Source: Alcaligenaceae bacterium (lineage in GTDB: Bacteria > Pseudomonadota > Gammaproteobacteria > Burkholderiales > Burkholderiaceae_B). From it: 64,000 nt of DNA. Below, piece after piece: positions 1 to 7,459 of this stretch. The DNA is taken from assembly GCA_013416455.1 (NCBI GenBank), contig JACCES010000019.1, forward strand, positions 1 through 64,000, read 5' to 3'. Below the pieces are notes generated by a model. The model saw nothing but the letters and a program-made list of their open reading frames with translations, had not been told where the DNA came from and searched no databases. Within the stretch, counting starts at the first letter, position 1; each line of letters starts with the position of its first letter. The position numbers and the translations under genes were made by a program.

Positions 1-1
1 G

Positions 2-70
2 CAACCTCCTTGGAGGCATATCCGGTTTGACCCGGACTATGCCGATCAAGTTCCAGTACGACACCCCTGA
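2..70 (+). CDS. 3' end of an unidentified gene cut by the window edge
   Basis: An open frame enters from the left edge and ends with TGA at 68-70; its last residues read RFDPDYADQVPVRHP. Eleven bases later, after an AAGGA ribosome-binding-like sequence (71-75), an ATG opens at 81. This layout suggests the end of one gene followed by the start of another, but only 22 codons are visible and I do not recognise the product. It lies outside the visible trb block and could belong to the ICE or to whatever was joined to it. Confidence 0.3.
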   Translation, partial: QPPWRHIRFDPDYADQVPVRHP

Positions 71-80
71 AAGGACGCAT

Positions 81-137
81 ATGAACATCCAACTCGGCAT
101 AGTTTCGGACGCGGCATACGATCTGGTATTCCGCTAG
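81..137 (+). pseudogene. 18-codon ORF running into the trbI palindrome (chimeric stub)
   Basis: ATG at 81 is preceded by an AAGGA element and reads MNIQLGIVSDAAYDLVFR, then TAG at 135-137. The last five residues, DLVFR, and the stop are the same as the end of TrbI on the opposite strand, because 119-152 is a perfect palindrome. The stub therefore looks like the start of a real gene whose continuation was replaced by an inverted copy of the trbI terminus. It is too short and too odd to be called functional. Confidence 0.35.
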
Positions 138-152
138 CGGAATACCAGATCG
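119..152. repeat. Perfect 34-bp palindrome at the trbI terminus
   Basis: Every base from 119 pairs with its partner up to 152, with no spacer; the centre is T135|A136, and position 118/153 is the first mismatch. One arm is the native end of trbI (minus strand) and the other arm is its exact inverted copy. There is no loop and no T-run, so it does not look like an ordinary intrinsic terminator. Confidence 0.9.
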
Positions 153-1363
153 CGGTTGACGATGATGCGCACTGGCAAGCCGGGGCGGCTGGTCAGCGTG
201 GGCTGGATGTTGAGGTTGCGCCGGGTCACTTCCTGGCCGACCTGGTTCACGGTGTCCTGCAGGCTGTCGCGCCCGGCGATGATGACGCGATCACCGTCCT
301 GGCGGTTCTCGGGTGCGGCCAGTTCGGCTCCCACGCCCAGCAGCGTGGTCAGCACGGCACCAGCCAAGATCCGATCCCAATGCCAGTCCACATCGTCTTC
401 CAGACCGGCATAGCCTGAGGGGTCGGTGCCGACGACGTTGTCGAGCGTCAGTGAAGACGTGTCCGGCAGGATGATGCGGTTCCACACCACCTGCACGCGG
501 CTCTGGCCGTAGCTAACCTGGCTGTTGTACTTGCCCAGGATGCGCGAACCCTGCGGTATCAGCAGGAACTTGCCAGTGGCCGTGTCATAGATCGGCTCCG
601 TCACCGTGGCGATCACGTCGCCCGGCAGGTCGGACTTGATGCCCGTGACCAGTGCTCCGGCAATGACCGTTCCGGCCATCACCTGATACGGCGAGGAAGG
701 CATTTGCAGGTTGCCGGAGTTACGGGTTTCCGCAGAGCCGCCTGTCAGGAACGCCTCTTTCTGGTCTTGCCGGTTCTGCACGGCAGTCGGATCAGCAGGC
801 TGGGCCGCCGTCGAGGCCGGGCCGGCGGCCAGCGGGTCGAAGGCGGCATTGGCGGCGAATCCTGGTGCAGCGGCAACCTGCGACTGCGCCACCGGCGCGG
901 CCTTCTGCGCACCCGAGCGGAAGAACACCGACGAGGCAGCGGCCGCTTCGGCTTCTTTGCGCAGCGCGTCGTTCGGATCGTGGCCGGGGGCCGCATAAGC
1001 GGCCGTCACCGGCTACTGCGATTTCACGATGGCCGGGCCGAGATCGCCAGGCAGTGGCGGCCCCAGCTCCGGCACGGCAGGCGGCAACTTGGAGTAGTCC
1101 GCTGGCAACCCGTCCAGTCCTTCCGACTTCGACACGCGATCGACGTTGTAAAGCTCGGTCTGTTCGCCCGCGCCGCGCCGCTGCGGTTGCAGTGACCACA
1201 TTAGCGCGCCGAGCACGACGACCGCCAAGGCGCCGACGAGGATGGCCAGCGTGCGCCGGTTCAGTCGCGTGACCGGGCGCGGCTGGGCGCGCAGCGCCAC
1301 CGCCTCGGGTGCCACCTTGTCCACCTTCGGCGTGGCAAGGTCGGGAGTGTCGTCCTGGCTCAT
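134..1363 (-). pseudogene. trbI: trbI (VirB10-type T4SS protein) split by an in-frame amber stop
   Basis: TrbI/VirB10 spans the cell envelope in conjugative type IV secretion. The first part (1363-1013) has a short cytoplasmic start, one membrane segment at about residues 37-57 and a proline-rich linker, then stops at TAG 1015-1013 after AIVKSQ. The same frame continues at once with PVTAAYAAPGHDPND and runs to 134 as the conserved C-terminal domain (SSPYQVMAGTVI, IPQGSRILGKY, DWHWDRI, NRDLVFR). The break is a single codon and fits CAG to TAG, so the gene is a nonsense pseudogene unless suppressed; reinitiation at GTG 1009 would lack the membrane anchor. ATG 1363 follows the trbG stop by two bases, as expected in a trb operon. 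Family assignment is confident; the ancestral Gln is inferred. Confidence 0.85.
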
Positions 1364-1365
1364 GC

Positions 1366-1556
1366 TCAGTTCCTCCCGGCAATGCCATCCGTGCGCTCGA
1401 TGCGCACCAAGTCGCCCTTGTCAGCCCCCAGGCGCAGTTCGGCCGCACCGAATAGCCGATCCACGATGTAGTACGGCGAGCGGAAGCGGTAGTTCACCAA
1501 TTGCCCGTCATCGGCGTCCTGGCCCGGCTCGAACACCGCCAGTTCGCGCGGCTGCG
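1366..1556 (-). pseudogene. trbG: 3' fragment of trbG (VirB9-type T4SS protein)
   Basis: Reading the minus strand into TGA at 1368-1366 gives ELAVFEPGQ, then GQLVNYRFRSPYYIVDRLF, then GAAELRLGADKGDLVRIERTDGIAGRN, which is the C-terminal end of a TrbG/VirB9 outer-membrane-complex protein. The rest of the gene (signal peptide and most of the beta domain) is missing: at roughly 1540-1557 the sequence changes to plus-strand ParB-like coding DNA. It is a non-functional remnant at an inversion or deletion junction. The exact breakpoint cannot be fixed from this sequence alone. Confidence 0.75.
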
Positions 1557-1724
1557 CTCAACAAGGGCGACCTCTACACCGCTCGCCTGACCCTCGACAT
1601 CACGCCCGCCATGCGGGCACGCATCAAGGTGTCGGCCTTCACGCAAGGCGTGACCGTGGCCGACTTGCTGCGCGGTTTGCTGGAGCGGGAGTTTCCAGAA
1701 CACCGCAGGGAGAACACGCCATGA
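1557..1724 (+). pseudogene. 3' fragment of a small ParB/CopG-like ICE gene
   Basis: In plus frame from about 1557 the sequence reads LNKGDLYTARLTLDITP, then MRARIKVSAFTQGVTVADLLRGLLEREFP, ending at TGA 1722-1724. This looks like the ribbon-helix-helix-type C-terminus of the small partition or regulator protein that precedes DUF2840 in Tn4371-like elements. The start is gone: the upstream DNA is trbG on the other strand. The stop overlaps the next ATG (ATGA), so the original operon coupling to DUF2840 survives. Confidence 0.55.
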
Positions 1725-2266
1725 CCACATCCGCATTGTCTGCTGCCGCACCTGCCGCCATCGCGGTCACGGCTGCGCACGCTGCACCTTTCAGCCAGCC
1801 TAGCAGCGCGCCGTTGACGCGCGTATCGCTCGCCTACATCGAACCGCGCTTCAAGCTCTACCTGCGCTTCGGCGAACCAGCGCGCACGCTCCAGCTCGAT
1901 CGCTGGCGGCGCTGCGCCATGTTCATACCGGGTGCAATCCTCTGCCGTGTTCGTTGGCAGGCCAACGACTACGGCACGATCCGCTGGCAGCTCATGGTGA
2001 TGCAGGCTGCTACACCGCTTGATGCCGTGCAGCGCATCCCTGGCGTACAGCCGGGCGCACGCCTGCTGCTGCACGCCGAAGGCGACGCCAACGTGCGCGC
2101 CGTGCTGGAACGTATTGACGCCATTGAGGCGCTGGGTATCGCCGCCATCGACGTGTCGCCCGCGTACTGGCGCACGCTGGGCAACCGGCTCGCCGCGCAT
2201 TTGCCGCTGCCCAAATACACCGCCGAGCGGCACGCGGCCTGGCTGGCCAGGAGGGCGCTACCATGA
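1721..2266 (+). CDS. DUF2840 domain protein of the ICE transfer region
   Basis: This 181-residue protein has the DUF2840 pattern: a variable N-terminal tail, then YIEPRFKLYLRFGEPARTLQ, RWRRCAMFIPGAILCRVRWQANDYGT and a C-terminal YWRTLGNRLAAHLPLPKY. The function is unknown; the gene normally sits directly upstream of traF in Tn4371-type ICEs, as here. ATG 1721 overlaps the preceding stop and the TGA at 2264-2266 overlaps traF by four bases, so the three were translationally coupled. It appears intact, but it lies inside the inverted segment and has probably lost its native promoter. Confidence 0.75.
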   Translation: MTTSALSAAAPAAIAVTAAHAAPFSQPSSAPLTRVSLAYIEPRFKLYLRFGEPARTLQLDRWRRCAMFIPGAILCRVRWQANDYGTIRWQLMVMQAATPLDAVQRIPGVQPGARLLLHAEGDANVRAVLERIDAIEALGIAAIDVSPAYWRTLGNRLAAHLPLPKYTAERHAAWLARRALP

Positions 2267-2847
2267 CGACCCATCCCACCGCCGCACGCACACCCAAAGC
2301 CGCGCCGCTTCCTCGCTCGCGCCTGCGCGCTCGCTTCGTGCTGGCGGGCTTCGCCGCAGTCGGCCTCGCTGCGCTGGCCTGGGCGACTTTCGTGCAGCCG
2401 CTGCCGCGCCTGGTCTACAACCCGTCCGACAGCGTTCCGGTCGGCTGGTATCGCGTCGATACGCAGCGCCACGGCGCCGACTTGTCCGTGGGCAGCGTCG
2501 TCCTGACCACATTGCCGCCAGATGTAGCTGCGCTCGCTGCGCAGCGCGGCTACCTGCCGGCACACGTTCCGCTGCTCAAACGTGTGGGCGCGGTCGCACC
2601 GCAACACGTCTGCATCGTCGCCGGTCAGGTACGCATCGACAGCGTGCCGATGGCCGCTGCGCTGCCTACCGACCGGCTGGGCCGACCGTTGCCATCCTTG
2701 CAGCTTTGCCGCCGCCTTGAGGCGGGCGAACTGCTCCTGTTGAGCGTGACCAATCCAGCGTCGTTCGACAGCCGGTATTTCTGGCCGGTCAGCGCATCTG
2801 CCGTGATCGGCGTCGCGCATCCGGTCTGGCTGGAGACACGCCCATGA
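2263..2847 (+). CDS. traF: TraF-like S26 signal peptidase of conjugative transfer
   Basis: TraF proteases process the conjugative pilin. The 194-residue product has a membrane segment at about residues 24-42, the catalytic serine block DSVPVGWYRV (Ser57 by position) and a lysine block PLLKRVG (Lys106), matching the Ser/Lys dyad of family S26. Length fits the family. It overlaps DUF2840 upstream and, by ATGA, another start at 2844. The gene looks intact, but its substrate (the TrbC pilin) and most of the trb apparatus are absent from the window, so it is probably an orphan. Confidence 0.85.
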   Translation: MTTHPTAARTPKAAPLPRSRLRARFVLAGFAAVGLAALAWATFVQPLPRLVYNPSDSVPVGWYRVDTQRHGADLSVGSVVLTTLPPDVAALAAQRGYLPAHVPLLKRVGAVAPQHVCIVAGQVRIDSVPMAAALPTDRLGRPLPSLQLCRRLEAGELLLLSVTNPASFDSRYFWPVSASAVIGVAHPVWLETRP

Positions 2848-2905
2848 TGGCCGCCGATTCACTGTACGTTGCCGTGCCTCTTGCCGTGTTATCAGGCGCG
2901 TCGTT
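2844..2905 (+). pseudogene. 5' stub of the gene that followed traF, broken by the IS region
   Basis: ATGATGGCC at 2844 overlaps the traF stop and begins a hydrophobic start, MMAADSLYVAVPLAVLSGASF, resembling a signal peptide. After about 20 codons the frame becomes Cys/Arg/Ser-rich and runs into DNA upstream of the IS110 transposase. The position suggests the small secreted or lytic-transglycosylase-type gene often found between traF and the relaxase, but too little remains to say. The exact left end of the insertion is not defined. Confidence 0.35.
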
Positions 2906-3243
2906 TTGCAGGTCTTCGTCGTGTCGTCGCGCGTGCAGTGCGGGTGCCAATCCTACGCATTGGGCACCGCACTTCGCGCTGCCTTCGGCGCAGCCGCCCA
3001 ACGTGCAGGGGTCTTGCCTCGAACGTGCCTGGCCTGCGGCCCCAGGCTTGTCCATCTGCGCGTTCGCCGGCGGGCTGGCTGCGAGTGCAGCAGCGCCACC
3101 GGGACGCCGATGCCCGGAGCGACAGCGAAGGGCAAAGGCGGAATGCCGCGGTAATCGCCGGCAAGCCAGCGAAGGCGGTGTCTTCGCGCGGTCCGGTGTC
3201 GGCTATCGTAGTGCGGTCAACCCGCACAAAAAGGAGCCCGGAC
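2906..3243 (+). ncRNA. IS110 left non-coding region; possible bridge (guide) RNA
   Basis: About 340 bp upstream of the IS110 transposase has no convincing gene. It contains an imperfect hairpin, GTGCGGGTGCCAAT (2938-2951) against ATTGGGCACCGCAC (2958-2971), and a short hairpin GTGCGG/CCGCAC (3211-3216, 3222-3227) just before the AAGGAG site of the transposase. IS110-group elements are known to encode a bridge RNA in the left non-coding end. That this stretch carries one is inference from position and structure; in IS1111-type members the RNA lies at the right end instead. Confidence 0.3.
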
Positions 3244-4335
3244 ATGGACACATTTGCTGGCTTGGACGTATCGGTACAGGAGACCGCGCTGTGCGTGGTC
3301 GATGGTGAAGGGAATGTGCTTCTGGAGACGACAGTGATAACCGAGCCTCAGAGGATTGCCAAGGCGCTGGCGCCGTATCAGGCGAGCCTGCGTCGCGTGG
3401 GCCATGAGGCCGGCGCCTTGTCGCCGTGGCTGCATCCGGCGTTGCAGGCGCTGGGCCTGCCCGTGACGTGCCTGGAAGCGCGGCGGGTGCGCGCGGCCTT
3501 GTCGGCGCAGCGCAACAAGACCGACGCGGCCGATGCACGGGGCATTGCCCATGTTCTGCGCACGGGCTGGTACGGCACGGCGCACATCAAGCAGGAGAGC
3601 ACCTATCGCCTGCGGCTGCTGCTCACGCAGCGGCGCAACCTGAAGCGCAAGTTCCTCGACCTGGAGAACACCATCCGGCACTCGCTCAAGGCGTTCGGGG
3701 TGCAGTTGCACAAGGTCGGGCGCGCGGGGTTCGACGAGGCGGTGCGCAAGGCGGTGGCCGACGATGCGCTCACGCGCGAGCTGATGGACAGCATGCTCAC
3801 GGCGCGCGCGGCGCTGTGGAAGGAGTACCTGCGGCTGCACAACCTGGTGGTGCGCACCGTGGCGCAAAACCCGGTGTGCCGCCAGTTCATGGCGATTCCG
3901 GGTGTCGGACCGGTGACTGCGCTCAGTTTTATGACGGCGGTGGAAGATCCCGCGCGGTTCAAACGCTCGCGCGACGTCGCGGCGTACTTCGGGCTGACCT
4001 CCAAACGCTGGCAGTCGGGCACGTCGATCGACATCCAAGGGCGCATCAGCAAGGCGGGCGACCCGGATGTGCGGCGCGCGCTTTATGAGGCGGCCACGGT
4101 GATGCTCAAACGCTACCGTGGCCAGGACAAGGTGCGCGAATGGGGCTTGCAGCTCGCGCGCAAGAGTTGTCACCACAAGGCGGCCGTGGCGGTGGCCCGC
4201 AAGCTGGCGGTGGTGATGCACGCGATGTGGCGCGACGGCACGACGTATGTCGGCAATGCCTCGGACGATGAGGCCACGCGCGCGGCGCGCCAGCGCGACA
4301 AGGATGTGCGGCTGCTGGGCGCGGCCTTGGCATGA
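3244..4335 (+). mobile_element. IS110-family transposase (DEDD recombinase plus Transposase_20)
   Basis: The 363-residue protein has the N-terminal RuvC-like DEDD fold (FAGLDVSVQETALCVVD, then HEAG and the NKTDAADARGIAHVLRTGWY block) and the C-terminal IS116/IS110/IS902 domain (MAIPGVGPVTALSFMTAVEDP, AAYFGLTSK, ISKAGDPDVRRALYEAA). ATG 3244 follows AAGGAG at 3230-3235 with good spacing. It is full length and appears intact. IS110 elements lack classic terminal inverted repeats and usually make no target duplication, so the ends are not marked. It lies inside the inverted transfer core between the traF neighbour and the relaxase, and could itself have promoted rearrangement. Confidence 0.92.
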
Positions 4336-4970
4336 GGACGGCACGATGGATATGAACACGACGACGACGCGGCGCTGCCTGTGCGGCGCTATTGACTGAA
4401 CACCTCGATGAGGTCACTGAGTTCCTTGTGAACACCGATGCAATGGTGCAGACCTGGTACGACGCAAAGCACGATGTCTTGCCTGCGGCCGCACAAGCGG
4501 ACCGCGCTCGAATGCCTGTGATGATGCTGCGTCAGACCGATCGCGTAATGCGCCTCGACGGCTCGCTTGCCGGCGCCTCCCAGGGCCCGGCCCAGAAACC
4601 CCCGTCGATGAGCGCGGAGGAGTGCACGGCGCACCGGCGCACGGTTTTATGTCGAAACGGTGATCTGGTTTGTGCAACGAATGCGGTTGCCTGGCCGCGT
4701 GCGCGCGCTCGCGCACGCGGCCAGGTCCATTGTTCAACTTGCCTGATTGAAGGAGAATGGCCATGTGCCCATCCACCCCAAAGCCGCTTGCGAAGACGGC
4801 GGTGAAAAGAACTCCGATTAGGAGGGCAGAAAGCCTGTCTGCACATGGGGGTGGCGCGGCACGGAGCGGCTTCGCCGCCGTGCTGCGTTCGGCGCGAGGC
4901 TCGCGCCAATGCAGGCATGTCCGCGTGCTTCGCACGACAGGACACGCCAGAGCTTGCGAGGAGCGCAGCG
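4336..4970. other. IS110 right flank and relaxase upstream region, no supported gene
   Basis: Open frames exist on both strands here but none has a convincing product. The right part (from about 4750) has a GGAG element and the GAGGAG site just before the relaxase ATG, so it is probably the native leader or the remains of the gene ahead of the relaxase. The left part may include the right non-coding end of the IS110 element. Confidence 0.4.
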
Positions 4971-5420
4971 ATGACTGACCGACGCGATGACGACTTCCGC
5001 GTGCGCCCCAGCGCCCCGAAGAACCGGGGCAAGGGCCATGGCCAGAGCTTCGTTTCCAAGGTGCTCAAGCAGGCTGGCAAGGCCAGCAGCGGCAAGTCGG
5101 CAGTACGCCGTCCTGGGGCGTCTGGCACCGGCCAGCGCCCCGGCTCGCGCTTGGGGCGCGGCCATACGGCGGCGCGCTTCGCCGGGGCGAAGCTGACGTC
5201 CATGTCGCGGCGCGTGACCATCAAGACCTTGCTGGTCAATCACCAACGGGCCAGCCCGCAATCGCTCGCCAAGCACCTACGCTACATTGAACGCAACGGC
5301 GCGGGGCCGGGATGGCGAGCCGGGCCGGGCCTACGGGCCGCAAGCTGACGAAACCGACTTGGACGCCTTCAAGGAACGCTGCGCCGACGACCGGCACCAT
5401 TTCCGCTTCATCGTAACCGC
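4971..5420 (+). pseudogene. 5' remnant of the ICE relaxase (DUF3363/RlxS type), frameshifted and truncated
   Basis: ATG 4971 with GAGGAG upstream starts MTDRRDDDFRVRPSAPKNRG, a lysine/arginine-rich leader, then MSRRVTIKTLLVNHQRASPQ and LAKHLRYIERNG, typical of the VirD2-like relaxase of Tn4371-type ICEs that nicks oriT. At 5303-5306 a run of four G shifts the frame: the original frame ends at 5348, while the expected RDGEPGRAYGP, then DLDAFKERCADDRHHFRFIV, continues in the next frame. At about 5416-5421 the sequence turns into the minus-strand DUF2285 gene, so the DUF3363 body and most catalytic residues are gone. Both lesions make it non-functional. Confidence 0.85.
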
Positions 5421-6144
5421 CGCGCATCAGCCCATCGCCCCGGCGCACCAGCCGCCGCACGCGGGCGCGCAAAGCGCTGTCGGCGTGCCAGTCGGCGGCA
5501 ACGGCATCCACACCAAACAGCCCTTCGGCCACCTCCCGCAAGGACGCGCCCGCCAGGGTCGCGTCCAGCGCCTGAAGCGTGTGCAGTTCCAGCAATGCGG
5601 ACAGCGGCGGACGTGGCCGGACGGTCGCCGCAGGTACGGCACCGGCTGCTACGGCGATTTTGTTCAATTCGCTCGCCAGGGCCGCATAGCGTTCGCAAGG
5701 CGCGGCGCAGGCCCGGGTGGCATAGGCGTAAGCCATGCCATCGGCCAAGCCTGGCGCGAGCACGAAACGCAGGCAGCAGCCGGGCCAGCGCGCCACCAGC
5801 ACCAGGCGCTTGCCGTCATGGATCAGGTGTTTGTGGCCCGGCAGCTTCCAGAACTCAAAGCAAAAGGCATCGGGCGGCGGATCGGCATCCGGGTAGAGCT
5901 GCACCACGGCATCGTGATCGGGGAACCAGGCCGGGTGCGCATCCCGCGCGTCCAGGGCGGGATCTTCCAGCAGGCGCAGCCCCCAGCACTCGGCAGCATC
6001 CGGTTCGCGACGACGGCGCAGCCAGTCGTGCCGGTAGTCCGGGTGACGGCGCAGGTACTCCCAGGCCAGCGCCGGGCCATCCAGATGCAGAACGTAGAGA
6101 TAGGCCTCCGTGGCATACCACGGCTCGGCACTGCGATCAGCCAT
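5419..6144 (-). pseudogene. DUF2285 domain protein, C-terminus replaced at a junction
   Basis: From ATG 6144 the protein reads MADRSAEPWYATEAYLYVLH, then WEYLRRHPDYRHDWLRRRR, an N-terminal regulator-like domain, followed by the DUF2285 region (LLELHTLQALDATLAGASLREVAEGLFG, then LRARVRRLVRRGDGLMRGGY). After Gly-Gly-Tyr (about 5419) it runs into the antisense of the relaxase and stops only at 5236, so the last family residues are replaced by about 60 unrelated codons. DUF2285 proteins are conserved ICE backbone regulators; here the main domain is nearly complete but the tail is chimeric. Activity is uncertain. Confidence 0.75.
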
Positions 6145-6466
6145 GAGGCAACCTCCCTGTGCTGGGGGGGCGTCGCCACGGCGAAACGGCGTGCTACGAG
6201 GCCATCGTCAAAACGTCATGGGTGAAGCGTAAACTGGCAGTGTCAAGACCGATGAACTCCGCTGCGTTGCTGAAATCGTCCGAGTGCGACGGCGGCAACG
6301 CACTCCAATGGCATGCCGCGTCGGTCAGCTTGCCGCAGTCCGCGCCAGGCATCATGACCGTTTCGATCTGGCACGCACCGCTACGGTGCAACACTGCTGA
6401 TTCAGACCGAACGGGTCACAGACCAGACCCAAATAGACACAGTGCGCCACCGTTTCGCGGTGGCCC
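6145..6466. other. Gap between DUF2958 and DUF2285, no gene seen
   Basis: This 322-bp stretch contains only short antisense frames without family features. It is normally part of the leader between DUF2958 and DUF2285 in this ICE family. No clear promoter or terminator was recognised. Confidence 0.4.
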
Positions 6467-6814
6467 TCAATCGGTGATCGAGCCGTTGTTTTCGGCCAAG
6501 CGAAGGTATTCCGACAGCCGCCGCACCGGCTGGAAGTAGCGATCCCGCATCACGGGCTGCTCGCGCGGCCCGACGATGGCGGCCAGGTCGGACAGCTTCA
6601 CCGTTCCCAGTGCAGGCATGCCAATCCCCAAGTCGATCAGGCCGTGGGCAGTATCGCCATCGGCGGGGTCGAGCGAAGCCAGCAGCCAAGTGGCATGCGC
6701 ATCTGGCGTGAACAGGCGCACCACGGGCAGCGGGTCGGTGTCCTGCCCGACAGCGCGGGCCTGGCCGTTGGACAGCAGGCGCGTGCGCTCGTCGGCGGTG
6801 ATGAGCGGAGTCAT
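6467..6814 (-). CDS. DUF2958 domain protein, ICE backbone
   Basis: Starting at ATG 6814 the 115-residue product reads MTPLITADERTRLLSNG, then PLPVVRLFTPDAHATWLLASLDPADGD and TAHGLIDLGIGMPALGTVKLSDLA, with a C-terminal RDRYFQPVRRLSEYLRLAENNGSI. This is a full-length DUF2958 protein, found almost only in Tn4371-like and related ICEs; its function is unknown. A longer upstream reading exists, but the family begins at this methionine. It is transcribed in the same direction as DUF2285 and appears undamaged. Confidence 0.85.
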   Translation of the reverse strand: MTPLITADERTRLLSNGQARAVGQDTDPLPVVRLFTPDAHATWLLASLDPADGDTAHGLIDLGIGMPALGTVKLSDLAAIVGPREQPVMRDRYFQPVRRLSEYLRLAENNGSITD

Positions 6815-7079
6815 GGCTGTACGTCCAAGGACTTGCGGAGCAGCAAAGGCACTTTCACGCCTTCCAACGAAAGCACCAATGCGCAATCCCACGTATCCGC
6901 AGAGACATAGAGGCACGAAGGCACATGCACGGAAGTCAGGAAAGACACGGATCAGGCTCTCCGCTTTTGAAAAAAGCCGCCAATGCGGATTTCAGTAAAG
7001 GCAAAAAAACAGGTGAGATTGGATGAATGAGTTAAATATAACGTGGTTTTAATTGTGCTGCGAATCGACGCTTCTGTCT
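6815..7079. other. Divergent promoter region between DUF2958 and the XRE regulator
   Basis: AT-rich patches (such as 7005-7050) lie between the divergent genes. No family gene is visible. The region probably holds the promoter of the XRE gene and the end of the cargo insertion. Confidence 0.3.
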
Positions 7080-7382
7080 ATGCAGAAGCGAACCGTCCAG
7101 CGCGGCCGACCGGCCGGCTCCACCACCTTCGACGCCGAACTGGCCCAAGCCTTCGGCGCGGCAGTGCGTGCGCTGCGCACGGAACGCAGCATCGCCCAGG
7201 AAACGCTGGCCAATCTGGCCGGCATCGAGCGCTCACACATGGGCAAAGTGGAACGAGGCGAGCATCAGCCCACGCTGTCTCTCATTTTTAAGATTGCCAA
7301 AGCACTGGACTACAGTCCTGCAGTATTGATGGCTGAGGCAGAGAAGGAACTGCAGGAGAATAATTCTTCTCACCACAAATAA
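7080..7382 (+). CDS. XRE-family helix-turn-helix regulator
   Basis: The 100-residue protein starts MQKRTVQRGRPAGSTTF (ATG 7080 chosen; an upstream in-frame start at 7053 adds nine unconvincing residues). An HTH_3/Cro domain follows: LAQAFGAAVRALRTERSIAQ, ETLANLAGIERSHMGKVERGEHQPTL, SLIFKIAKALDYSPAVLMAEA. It is a single-domain DNA-binding protein, likely a local repressor. It is transcribed away from DUF2958 and toward the zinc-ribbon membrane gene about 80 bp downstream, so it may control that cargo. Confidence 0.85.
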   Translation: MQKRTVQRGRPAGSTTFDAELAQAFGAAVRALRTERSIAQETLANLAGIERSHMGKVERGEHQPTLSLIFKIAKALDYSPAVLMAEAEKELQENNSSHHK

Positions 7383-7459
7383 TTAGAAGCCTTTCTATCG
7401 GCACAGTTAGCATCTGACGTGGTTCTGCCGGTAAACAGGAAATTGAAAGATGAGACACT

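Noticed and set aside
119-152. Palindrome as a trbI terminator
   Set aside because: No loop, no T-run, and one arm is coding sequence; an inverted duplication explains it better.
2844-3308. 154-codon frame overlapping the traF stop
   Set aside because: Only the first 20 or so codons look like a gene start; the rest runs through the IS110 leader and into the transposase in another frame.
4392-4805. Plus-strand open frame of 137 codons after the IS110 transposase
   Set aside because: No family likeness and the second half is Arg/Ala-rich; probably flank DNA of the IS.
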